From: Glandiceps talaboti
Taxonomy: Eukaryota; Hemichordata; Enteropneusta; Spengelidae
NCBI RefSeq assembly: GCF_964340395.1
Contig: NC_135569.1
Coordinates: forward strand, 15,798,519-15,862,518
DNA length: 64,000 nucleotides
Direction of reading: 5' to 3'
The notes below the pieces were generated by a model. The model searched no databases, was not told where the DNA came from, and worked only from the letters and a program-made list of their open reading frames with translations. The translations under genes were made by a program, and so were the position numbers. Shown here in pieces: positions 44,812-57,300 of the stretch; within the stretch, counting starts at the first letter, position 1, and the number at the start of each line of letters is the position of its first letter.

Positions 44812-46424
44812 TGGATGCTCCCATGGATAATGCTGTCCAACGTTGGACACTTCCATGGATAATGCTATCCAAACTGTAGGAAACTTCCATGGATAATGCT
44901 GTCCAACGTTGGACACTTCCATGGATAATGCTGTCCAAACTGTAGGAAACTTCCATGGATAATGCTGTCCAACGTTGGACACTTCCATGGATAATGCTGT
45001 CCAAACTGTAGGAAACTTCCATGGATAATGCTGTCCAAACTAGGACATTTCCATGGATAATGCTGTCCAAAGTTGGACATTTCCATGGATAATGCTGTCC
45101 AAAGTTGGACATTTCCATGGATAATGCTGTCCAAAGTTGGACACTTCCATGGATAATACTGTCCAAAGTTGGACACTTCCATGGATAATACTGTCCAAAC
45201 TAGGACATTTCCATGGATAATACTGTCCAAACTAGGACATTTCCATGGATAATGCTGTCCAAAGTTGGACACTTCCATGGATAATACTGTCCAAAGTTGG
45301 ACACTTCCATGGATAATACTGTCCAAAGTTGGACATTTCCATGGATAATACTGTCCAAAGTTGGACACTTCCATGGATAATACTGTCCAAAGTTGGACAC
45401 TTCCATGGATAATACTGTCCAAAGTTGGACATTTCCATGGATAATGCTGTCCAAAGTTGGACATTTCCATGGATAATGCTGTCCAAACTAGGACATTTCC
45501 ATGGATAATACTGTCCAAAGTTGGACATTTCCATGGATAATGCTGTCCAAAGTTGGACACTTCCATGGATAATACTGTCCAAAGTTGGACACTTCCATGG
45601 ATAATACTGTCCAAAGTTGGACACTTCCATGGATAATACTGTCCAAAGTTGGACAGTTCCATGGATAATACTGTCCAAAGTTGGACATTTCCATGGATAA
45701 TGCTGTCCAAAGTTGGACATTTCCATGGATAATGCTGTCCAAACTAGGACATTTCCATGGATAATACTGTCCAAAGTTGGACATTTCCATGGATAATGCT
45801 GTCCAAAGTTGGACACTTCCATGGATAATACTGTCCAAAGTTGGACACTTCCATGGATAATACTGTCCAAAGTTGGACACTTCCATGGATAATACTGTCC
45901 AAAGTTGGACACTTCCATGGATAATGCTGTCCAAAGTTGGACAGTTCCATGGATAATACTGTCCAAAGTTGGACATTTCCATGGATAATACTGTCCAAAG
46001 TTGGACAGTTCCATGGATAATACTGTCCAAAGTTGGACATTCCCATGGATAATACTGTCCAAAGTTGGACATTTCCATGGATAATACTGTCCAAACTGTA
46101 GGACACTTCCATGGATAATACTGTCCAAACTGTAGGACATTTCCATGGATAATGCTGTCCAAACTAGGACATTTCCATGGATAATGCTGTCCAAAGTTGG
46201 ACATTTCCATGGATAATGCTGTCCAAAGTTGGACATTTCCATGGATAATGCTGTCCAAACTGTAGGACACTTCCATGGATAATGCTGTCCAAAGTTGGAC
46301 ATTTCCATGGATAATGCTGTCCAAAGTTGGACATTTCCATGGATAATGCTGTCCAAACTGTAGGACACTTCCATGGATAATGCTGTCCAAACTTGGACAC
46401 TTTCATGAATAAATGTAGTTCAAA
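44812..46424. repeat. 32-bp palindromic minisatellite, ~49 units
   Basis: The main unit is CCATGGATAATACTGTCCAA followed by AGTTGGACATTT (32 bases); 34-base variants carry CTGTAGGACACTT. Each unit contains the palindrome CCATGG and the inverted pair TGTCCAA/TTGGACA with a 2-base gap. The unit length is not a multiple of three, and minus-strand frames stay open only because no frame of the unit contains a stop. It is not a gene. Confidence 0.95.
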
Positions 46425-46724
46425 TTCACTCTGTGGTGTATATGCAATCAGATCTAATAAAAGTTGCATGTATTAGAAACCCTGTATATGAATATTTTCA
46501 GTCAACTTTCTAAACATGCCTCAAGTTAAGACACAATGGTATATACTGTGAGATTAGTTGAAATGCTGAATTGAATGTATTATAAAATTGATAAACTAGT
46601 ACAACAAAGAATAGGTAACTATGGTAACTAGAATTGGTGCATTGAAATTAATTTGTGTATGGAATGTATTATGTAATTGTGAATATTCTAATCATTCTCT
46701 GGGCAATTATTGATTTGAACACCT

Positions 46725-46930
46725 AGGTAACCATAACATTAGTGTGTACATCTAGGTAACCATAGCGTCAATGTGTACATCTAGGTAACCATAGCGTCAA
46801 TGTGTACATCTAGGTAACCATAGCGTCAATGTGTACATCTAGGTAACCATAGCGTCAATGTGTACATCTAGGTAACCATAGCGTCAATGTGTACATCTAG
46901 GTAACCATAGCATTAATGACTTGTGTACAT
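46725..46930. repeat. 29-bp minisatellite, ~7 units
   Basis: The unit is 'aggtaaccatagcgtcaatg' followed by 'tgtacatct'. The central units are identical and the end units are diverged. Confidence 0.9.
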
Positions 46931-46934
46931 TTAG

Positions 46935-48420
46935 GCAACCATAGCATTCTTACTTTTCACAACTTGTTACCCTCCTGTCAACACATACAACTAAAATGCT
47001 CTATCGTCAGACAGAACATATTCAAAAGTATCGCAAGCAATAATTTTCCTAATGAGGTACACACTAGACTCAGAATAAAGCTAATGTCATCTATCAGTTA
47101 TGTAACATTGCCAAAACAAATGAAAAACTTGTAACCAATCCTCAACATGTGTGCAAATATTGACTAGTTGTTTAATATCTGTAAAAAAAAAAATTGTATT
47201 AGCATTTGTTTGTTGTACTCTATATACAACCTACTTGTAATATGTTTGCCCTGATTTATTGACAACTATGAAGGACACACTGCCAAGATCTATAAACATT
47301 TAGCTATCAACAACTTTTCTAGAACTCTTACACCCAACTTTATCATCACAGACCCTTCCATTTCATCGTCCAATGTTCCATTTCCAAGAAGCATGACATA
47401 AGACAACATCACTTTTTATTATTGTGGTTTACTTTTTGCCATATTTTATTGATATGACATTTGAAATAACATGTTCAGCATTAATCAGAAAAACTTTATT
47501 GTTATCTTTAATTATGAGTGGTTTTATAGAACAAAGACTAAAAACTATCAATGACAAAGAATTGATTTTAAGTTATAAATCAAGTGTTTCAGGTGACAAC
47601 CATCCCGTTATTAGTGTGTGTATGTTTCAGTTGACAAACATCCCAGGATTAGTGTGTACAAACCCTCCACGAGTACAAAATAAATTGCCATGATTGTACA
47701 TTGTAGTTGGAGAGGCACAATTATGCTCCTGTGTTCTTGTACCATGGTGAACAGTATGTTTACTTGGCCCTGTGTTCTTATACCATGGTGAACAGTATGT
47801 TTACTTGGCCCTGTGTTCTTCATTCTTGTCATTTGAGGTCCTTGCCATCACAGTGTCATATATTAGAGTATCATCATGAGAGTTGTAGCAAAACTGGCAG
47901 TACCTAGCCTTTGTCTTTACTGATTATATAATATTATTAAGTGAATGTTTCTTTCATCACTAGGAAATGTACTAGTTGAAATTATTTATCTTGTCTTTGA
48001 GGGAACAAGTGTTCATATTGATTTAAATTTTAAATTTGGACACAAACTGTCCATATAAATAGTAAATGTGTACGTCAAACTGTATTTGAATAGAACACAG
48101 ACAATGAAAAGATAGCCCTGTCTCTGAGTATAGAGTCTGAAATGTGGATAGAGTATGCAATAGGATTACTTGCTATACATGTATGTGAAATGTAAGTATG
48201 CAGTCTTTTACATGTACATGTATATGTTTGTGGTACAAGACTTAGTATCACTGCCTAGCTAGAATAACCAACATTTGACACCGGTGCATAATTATGTATT
48301 GTTGACTATAAATATATTATGATTATTAGCATGTACTTTTCACTAATGTGGACTCTCAATAAACTCCATAGTGAACCCCAAACTTTAATCAGTGTGTTTC
48401 TTGTCATTGTGAATTGACCG
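46935..48420. other. non-genic stretch
   Basis: No exon recognised. It includes a 43-bp tandem pair around 47735-47820 ('ataccatggtgaacagtatg') and an AATAAA at 48358. Confidence 0.5.
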
Positions 48421-48422
48421 AG

Positions 48423-48860
48423 TTCAGTGCTGTCCTTGGCATTGAATCTCACCTAGTTCAGTGCTGTCCTTGGCATTGAATCTCACCTAGTTCAGTGTTG
48501 TCCTTGGCATCAAATCTCACCTAGTTCAGTGTTGTCCTTGGCATCAAATCTCACCTAGTTCAGTGTTGTCCTTGGCATTGAATCTCACCTAGTTCAGTGT
48601 TGTCCTTGGCATTGAATCTCACCTAGTTCAGTGCTGTCCTTGGCATCAAATCTCACCTAGTTCAGTGTTGTCCTTGGCATTGAATCTCACCTAGTTCAGT
48701 GCTGTCCTTGGCATTGAATCTCACCTAGTTCAGTGTTGTCCTTGGCATTGAATCTCACCTAGTTCAGTGTTGTCCTTGGCATTGAATCTCACCTAGTTCA
48801 GTGTTGTCCTTGGCATTGAATCTCACCTAGTTCAATGCTGTCCTTGGCATTGAATCTCAA
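48423..48860. repeat. 34-bp minisatellite, ~13 units
   Basis: The unit is 'ctcacctagttcagtgctgt' followed by 'ccttggcattgaat', with TTG/CTG and CAA/TGA variants. On the minus strand each unit reads CTAG|GTGAGA, a good splice-donor consensus. Confidence 0.9.
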
Positions 48861-49191
48861 CATCTCTCTTTACGTCTAGCTCAGTGCGGTCCTGAGATGA
48901 AATTTCAAATTCAAACCATAATCACCCTCAGTCATTGACACCATAATTTCATTTGTCAATCAAAGAATCCTGCCCAGTGATAAGTTAGTGTTTATGTGGG
49001 AAGATACAATGTCCAAATTATGGTATGTTTGTCAGCTCAGGATGCTACACAAACATGTATATATACTTATCATTCTAACAGTTGGGTTTTACTCATGTGC
49101 ATGAACAACTTTTGGTTCATGACTTCTTATTGAGCTAGATCTGGTGAACAGATGATTTGATAGCACAAGTAGATCTAAACTAGAATTTACC

Positions 49192-49385
49192 TTGTATGTA
49201 TGTATGTATGTATGTATGTATGTATGTATGTATGTATGTATGTATGTATGTACATGTATGTATGTATGTATGTATGTATGTATGTATGTGTGTGTGTGTT
49301 TGTATGCATGTATGTATGTATGTACGTACGTACGTACGTACGTACGTACGTACGTACGTACGTGTGTGTGTGTATGTATGTATCT
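49192..49385. repeat. (TATG)n/(TACG)n microsatellite
   Basis: Compound array: TATG copies, a TG stretch, then about ten TACG copies. Confidence 0.95.
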
Positions 49386-49389
49386 GCAG

Positions 49390-50280
49390 TATGTTTGTAT
49401 TAGTGGAGTAATTGCATTATGTTTGGATACAAGTTGAGTTGTTTTGAGTTTAGTATACAGTCTAATAATTTAGATATTTGGGATTTCAAGACCAATTCTA
49501 TCAGAATATTCAAACTTCCCTATATGTACACATGGTTATGAACTTGGCAATAAACTATACATGTACAACACAATGATGGGTGGCATTCCTTAGTATTCCA
49601 TTGTACACCCAGATGCTATGATCATGATGGTGGAATGTGTGGAGTACTCTCCAGGATCTCACACTACTTTACACTATACTACAAGTTTTGGGATTTCCAG
49701 ACCTTTGAAGAATAATCCAATTTTCTGATTACACATGGTAATGAACTTCCCAATAGATTACCATACAATCCATACTTTGCTATGCCAAGGTGCATAATGA
49801 CATTTGTGAAGATTATTCTAATTTAAAAATCTAATAGCTTAGTTTGGGGATTTTGAGACATCAACTGGTATAGTATAAGTACACACTTGCCATTACAATC
49901 AACTCATCATAAATGGTACACTCAGTTCCATACATGGAACATCATTCAGTATGCTCCGAGTTACCAAGGCATGCAACCGTGAAAACACACTCATGCGTTA
50001 CTTGAATGAAGTGAGCTAAGGAAATTTAGACCTAACACAACAAAACGATGTGAGGTAAAAACAACAATACAACATATACAAAAACAACATGGATGCCTGT
50101 GATGTAGGTTGATGCAATGCTTTTATCAGTTTGTTTATATCTGTGGAAGTTATAATATAACACTAACAGTCATACTCAAGTGTTCTTACATGTAGCATTC
50201 TATTAGTAAACAGAGTTATGGGGTCAGGTCAGAGCTTGGTGCCTGTGGTGTTTATGCTTTGAGAAGTTACCGACACTAAT
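49390..50280. other. non-genic stretch
   Basis: No exon or known repeat family recognised between the two tetranucleotide arrays. Confidence 0.5.
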
Positions 50281-50283
50281 TAC

Positions 50284-50308
50284 ATGCATGCATGCCTGTC
50301 TGTGTGTA

Positions 50309-50373
<65 letters not shown>

Positions 50374-50692
50374 CTGTCTGTCTGTATGTGTGTATGTCTG
50401 TATGTGTCTGTCTGTCTGTATGTGTGTATGTATGTATGTATGTATGTATGTATGTATGTGTGTATGTATGTATGTGTGTATGTATGTATGTATATGTGTG
50501 TGTGTATATGTATGTATGTATGTATGTGTACGTATGTATGTATCCACTATGTATGTATGTGTGTATGTATGTATGTATGTATGTGTGTGTGTATGTATGT
50601 GTGTATGTATGTATGTATGTATGTGTGTGTGTATGTACGTACGTACATGTATGTATGTATGTACGTACGTATGTATGTATGTATGTATTTAT
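50284..50692. repeat. (TATG)n/(TGTG)n microsatellite
   Basis: About 400 bp of TATG with interspersed TGTG, TCTG and TACG units. Open frames in several phases are by-products. Confidence 0.95.
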
Positions 50693-50833
50693 GAAACTTA
50701 ATTGTCTCTCATTCCTGCTTACCATGACCAAGAAAATGCATCTCAGTTTTTTCACAGGTTGCATAAGGTATAGAATGAAAAAATAAAGTTGTAGAATGAC
50801 AACTGGATCTATGATATGATATGTTATAAAAGT

Positions 50834-50839
50834 TTTATT
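50834..50839 (-). terminator. PIGP: PIGP poly(A) signal AATAAA
   Basis: AATAAA on the minus strand about 430 bases after the PIGP stop, with no better candidate closer. It gives a 3' UTR of roughly 450 bases that ends before the TATG array. Confidence 0.45.
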
Positions 50840-51267
50840 CAAACAATAAATATGGCTTCATATTTACATCTATAAAATGTCTTGAAATGAACGTCTGTGC
50901 AAAATACAACGTAAGGGTCTCCCTAATTTTTAGAATGTTTCTTATTACTTTTTCATGGACAACTATGGGTTGGTCAGTCAGTTGATTTTTAAAAAAGGTT
51001 AGGAATGTTCACACCAAATCACAGACCAATCTGCCCAGTAGTTTTGTAGTTAAATGTTTTTGACCAAAAATGATGTTTTTTGACTCAAATCACACACCTG
51101 TGATGCGATCATATATGAATCACAAAGTCTTCTCTGAAGTCAATCTATAAATGTCTGACATGTTGGTTTGCACCAATCAGATTCTTTGTCAATTCTTAAA
51201 CTGCTGCAAAGCACCTAAATTTGGCATGAAGGTTCAGTTTCCACATGTCAAAGGTCAAATTGTCATG

Positions 51268-51374
51268 TCAAAGATACATTTCTTGATTTACTTCACAAAT
51301 TGATAAGTCCCCTATAGGAGGAATTGCACCAGCTGGTTGGTCCTTTGCCTTCAGAACAGGACGATAATGGTTAT
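51268..51374 (-). CDS. PIGP: PIGP coding exon 4 (last)
   Basis: Acceptor CTTTTACAG. Codes [10 protein letters not shown] to E-M-Y-L and TGA (51270-51268). The family motif I-S-x-x-E-V-N-Q is present as L-S-I-C-E-V-N-Q. Confidence 0.92.
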
Positions 51375-54300
51375 CTGTAAAAGAAAGATGCAAGTTACAT
51401 ACAATTCATATATGATAACTTTGGACCATGTAATATGCAAGTTACACACAATTCATATATGATAACTTTGGACCATGTAATATGTAAGTTACACACAATT
51501 CATATATGATAACTTTGGACCATGTAATATGCAAGTTACACACAATTCATATATGATAACTTTGGACCATGTAATATGTAAGTTACACACAATTCATATA
51601 TGATAACTTTGGACCATGTAATATGTAAGTTACACACAATTCATATATGATAACTTTGGACCATGTAATATGTAAGTTACACACAATTCATATATGATAA
51701 CTTTGGACCATGTAATATGCAAATTACACAATTCATATGATAACTTTGGACCATGTAATATGCAAGTTACACACAATTCATATATGATAACTTTCAATAC
51801 CTTAGATTTGAATATTAAAGTGCGGTTCAACAAATTCCTGGCCCTAATGCTCAATATCTTGAGCATTTAATAGAGTCCTTGGCAAATGCTGTTTATACCA
51901 TAAAAATTAGACATAAATTGAATCAAAGTTTTAATTGCTGATTTGAAAGCAAATGAATTCAAATTCGTGTATTATTCAATGTAAGATTGACTGTACAACA
52001 GTTCCAGGTAGTCTGTATGACAAAAGAGTTGATTTAAAAAATAAGGTAGTCTGTTTATGCTCTATAAACTAGGCCTTCTTTTTGATTGCATGACTACACT
52101 GTGTCAATTGTACAAAGTTGTCAAGGTATGGAGATGCATGTAGTCTAGGAGTTGAGATATAATCAAACATTGTGTACACTGTACAAAAACTGTAGAAACC
52201 TGCTAGGGTATTGAGAGAGTCTAGTGGCTGAGTTACGATGGAATGTTGTGTAAATTGTACAAACCTGTTATAGTATTGAGAGAGTCTAGTGGCTGAGTTA
52301 CAATGAAACGTTGTGTAAATTGTACAAACCTGTTATAGTATTGAGAGAGTCTAGTGGCTGAGTTACAATGAAACGTTGTGTAAATTGTACAAACCTGTTA
52401 TGGTATTGAGAGTGTCTAGTGGCTGAGTTACGATGGAATGTTGCATAAATTGTACAAACCTGTTAGGGTATTGAGAGAGTCTAGTGGCTGAGTTACAATG
52501 AAACGTGTAAATTGTACAAACCTGTTATAGTATTGAGAGAGTCTAGTGGCTGAGTTACAATGAAACGTTGTGTAAATTGTACAAACCGGTTAGGGTATTG
52601 AGAGAGTCTAGTGGCTGAGTTACAATGAAACGTGTAAATTGTACAAACCTGTTATAGTATTAATTGAGAGAGTCTAGTGGCTGAGTTACGATGGAATGTT
52701 GTGTAAATTGTACAAACCTGTTATAGTATTGAGAGAGTCTAGTGGCTGAGTTATGATGGAACGTTGTGTAAATTGTACAGACCTGTTATGGTATTGAGAG
52801 AGTCTAGTGGCTGAGTTACGATGGAACGTTGTGTAAATTGTACAGACCTGTTATGGTATTGAGAGAGTCTAGTGGCTGAGTTACGATGAAACGTTGTGTA
52901 AATTGTACAAACCTGTTATGGTATTGAGAGAGTCTAGTGGCTGAGTTACAATGGAACGTTGTGTAAATTGTACAAACCTGTTATAGTATTGAGAGAGTCT
53001 AGTGGCTGAGTTACGATGGAACATTGTGTAAATTGTACAGACCTGTTATAGTATTGAGAGAGTCTAGTGGCCGAGTTATGATGGAACGTTGTGTAAATTG
53101 TACAAACCTGTTATGGTATTGAGAGAGTCTAGTGGCTGAGTTACAATGAAACGTTGTGTAAATTGTACAAACCTGTTATAGTATTGAGAGAGTCTAGTGG
53201 CTGAGTTACGATGGAACATTGTGTAAATTGTACAGACCTGTTATAGTATTGAGAGAGTCTAGTGGCCGAGTTATGATGGAACGTTGTGTAAATTGTACAA
53301 ACCTGTTATGGTATTGAGAGAGTCTAGTGGCTGAGTTACAATGAAACGTTGTGTAAATTGTACAAACCTGTTATAGTATTGAGAGAGTCTAGTGGCTGAG
53401 TTACGATGGAACATTGTGTAAATTGTACAGACCTGTTATAGTATTGAGAGAGTCTAGTGGCCGAGTTATGATGGAACGTTGTGTAAATTGTACAAACCTG
53501 TTATGGTATTGAGAGAGTCTAGTGGCTGAGTTACAATGAAACGTTGTGTAAATTGTACAAACCTGTTATGGTATTGAGAGAGTCTAGTGGCTGAGTTACG
53601 ATGAAACGTTGTGTAAATTGTACAGACCTGTTATGGTATTGAGAGAGACTAGTGGCTGAGTTATGATGGAACGTTGTGTAAATTGTACAAACCTGTTATG
53701 GTATTGAGAGAGTCTAGTGTCTGAGTTACGATGAAACGTTGTGTAAATTGTACAAACCTGTTATGGTATTGAGAGAGACTAGTGGCTGAGTTATGATGGA
53801 ACGTTGTGTAAATTGTACAAACCTGTTATGGTATTGAGAGAGTCTAGTGGCTGAGTTACGATGGAATGTTGTGTAAATTGTACAAACCTGTTATAGTATT
53901 GAGAGAGACTAGTGGCTGAGTTATGATGGAACGTTGTGTAAATTGTACAAACCTGTTATAGTATTGAGAGAGTCTAGTGGCTGAGTTATTATCAAATTAT
54001 ATCCTGTGTAAAATATATAAAAGAAGAGAATTCCTAGGCAGACATATGTTGGTGCTACCACTGCCCAATACCTGCCAAATGTACAACACAACAAATATAA
54101 CGATTATTACAATGCTTTCCAAGTGTCTATAAAGTCATGACATGATGTGACATGAATAACAAAAAAGAGCAATTAAAAACCCTGATGCCAAATGGTTAAA
54201 AGAATAGACTTGAAATTTACAAAACATATCCTGTATCAATTGGTAAAAATCATTACTGGTATACAATAAAAATCATAACATTTCTTTGTGGCAATTCTTT

Positions 54301-57300
54301 TCAGCTAAATAACAACAATGTGGAGTGACAAAAATGATGAATTTTTCAGACTATACTATATATTTAAAGTCTGTAAGGTGGGGGCGCCCTGACACATCGG
54401 TCAACTTGAGAGTTGAGGGCAGTGCAACACATCAAATCTTTCAGCCTACTAGACAAATACAGCATCTTTCACTTGAGATACGTATTGAGACACATACATG
54501 TAGCAATTTAAGTTACAAATTGTAAGACATGGCCATATGGATGAGAATTGGGTATTTATTTTGGATTTTTAATTTGTAAAATAATTTTATCATGGCTTCC
54601 TACTTGAAAAATCAATGTGAACAACACTGACCGAGTCCTGTGTCTGTAACTCAAAACATTACAAAAATTTAATTAACAGTTTTTTGCAATGTATTGAGTT
54701 ACAAACAAAGACTTTGTCAACGTTGTTTCACATTGATTTTTCAAGTAGGAAGCCATGATAAAATTATTTACAAATTAAAAATCCAACATAAATACCCAAT
54801 CCTCATCCATACGGTTACTTTAATCTGAGACTTACTTTTGAGGCCAATATGTCAGCCCTAATGACAGTAACCATTTTTCAGGAACATACGCCCAAATAAT
54901 GAACAATCCTGTAAATAGATTATAGATACCAAATGTCAACAAGTAATTACATGTACAATCAAATTTAATATTTTAGTTATTACAGCTAAAATGATGTCGA
55001 CTTGGTGTTTCATTCATGTAACATGCCATTTAATATACACCCTCAGACAACTTCTAATGCAAAAGAAACAATTACATAGGTGCTGCTGTGTTTGTTGTGT
55101 CTCTGTTATTGTAATTAGTCTAGAGTTGAAATATGTCTATCTTTGTTTCAAAAACATAAGTGAGACACCAAGTCTACATCATTTTAGCTGTAATGTCCCA
55201 TGAATGAAACACCAAGTCGACATCATTTTGGCTGTAATGTCCAATGAGTGAAACACCAAGCTGACATCATTTTAGCTGTAATAGTTTTCACCCAATCCAT
55301 AAATAAATAAGGATATTTTCAAATGGCCACGGTCAAAATCTATAATGTTTATAAAGAGAGGAAAGGAAATAGTCATATACATCATTTTGATTGAATGAAA
55401 AGTCAAAAAACAGTCTGTGAATGTGATATATCTAGTACATTTATCTACTTACAACATTAACAAACATAGTCCTGCTTGCAGATGGAGTACGAGACAAGAG
55501 TTTGACATTACCGTAATGTCTCTCAACACCACAGGAAAGGGACAATGTCAGAATCTAGTCCCAACTTACTGTACATTGTATCAGCAGGCAGGACTAGTTC
55601 AAACATAGTGTTGGAAATAGATGCTCTAAAGAACTCCATCACATCTCCATCCACCTCCTCTAGAGATATGTTGGAGTTCCCAAAGTGTACATTTCAAGAG
55701 CTTCTTGTAAATTCCAAACTCATTGCTAGCTCTAAGTCTTGCTTGTAGACAGAGGAGGTTGAGACTTGATTCTGACACTCTCCATATCTAATCATGAATG
55801 AAAAAGAAAGAGGCAATGTCAGAATTGAGTCCTGACTTGAATACAAGTGAACGCGACCAGGTGCAAAGTCGGCCAGTTACAAACTTGGCCAGTAGGGAAA
55901 ATTGGCCAGTTGCAAAGTTGGCAAGTAGGTACAAACTTGGCCAGCTGCGAAAGTTGGCCATCAGTTACAAACTTGGCCAGTAGGGAAAATTGGTCAGTTG
56001 CAAAGTTGGCCAGTTACAAACTTGGCCAGCTAGGAAAGTTGGCCAGTTACAAACTTGGCCAGTAAGGAAAGTCAGCCGGTTACAAACTAGTCTATCTACT
56101 AGACCTCAGATGTTCTTCCGATACAATACGGCACACGACCGAACACCACTATCGATGGAGCATCCAAGGTCTAGCAAATGTCATCTCTGCAGTTCAGGAT
56201 ATAAATAACTGCCAATCAGAGAACCACACTGGCGTCAAGCACAAACAGAGGACAATAGCTAATTTTATCATGCCTATTGGGCTTGTAAAAATAACCACCA
56301 ATGCCATAACTGAAATATGTGAATGACAACGTTTACACACTTATCAAACTCACAATTACCATAAACTGATAAGACATAATAGTTAGTAATTTGTTATCAT
56401 CACGTGATACTGGACATTAGCAGTATAGAGGTCAATGGGTTATTGAATATATTAACATATATATATGCATACATGGTCCAACCAATGGCCATATGTCATC
56501 TAAATGGAATGTGAAGTCTGAAAATGACATTAGCTAGCTTCGTTCACTTATCGTATCGGAAGAAAGCCTGAACGTCTAGCAGCAAGACTACATGTAGTTA
56601 CATACTTGGTCAGCTGGGAAAGTTGGCCAGTTACAAACTTGGCCAACAGAAATACTTGAGTACTACCACTTAACTGATGAATTTATCTATTGTATATCAA
56701 ATGTACATGTACATACATTCGATGTTTATTTGTCACTTCTGATATTACCTTTACAAAGACTGTGCAAACCTTTGTCTTGTCTGTACCTTCACAAAGACTG
56801 TGCAAACCTTTGTCTTGTCAGTACCTTTACAAAGACTGTGCAAACCTTTGTCTTGTCAGTACCTTTACAAAAAACATGCAAACATTTGTCTTGTCAGTAC
56901 CTTTACAAAAACCATGCAAACCTTTGTCTTGTCAGTACCTTTACAAAAACCATGCAAACCTTTGTCTTGTAAGTACCTTTACAAAAACCATGCAAACCTT
57001 TGTCTTGTCAGTACATTTACAAAGACTGTGTAAACCTGTGTCTTGTCTGTGCCAGTGTAGTGTTTTGCATAAATTCATGAATCTATAACTGAGTCGTCTA
57101 ATATTCTAAATGCAATTCTGATAGCAATTAAAATTGACATCAAAGAAACTGTACAGCAAAATATATGCTTTGCCTTCAAAACTTAGATAACTCAGGTTTT
57201 TGCCATTTATATTGACATAAATGTACCATATTATAGTAATTGACAAGTCATTGTAATAAGAAGTCGTGACAGAATATACCCCCCCCCCAGGTGTTTATGA

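Noticed and set aside
44865-46390. Minus-strand frames of 280-380 codons rich in 'SIIHG' and 'HYPWK' repeats
   Set aside because: They are forced by a 32-bp tandem repeat without stops in any frame. There is no start context, domain or splice support.
50276-50842. Frames of His-Thr-Tyr-Ile or Cys-Met-Tyr-Val repeats
   Set aside because: Translation of TATG/TGTG microsatellites in several phases on both strands.
51384-53990. CRISPR-like regular repeats
   Set aside because: Direct tandem repeats without unique spacers in an animal genome; one of the two arrays is derived from a PIGP exon border.
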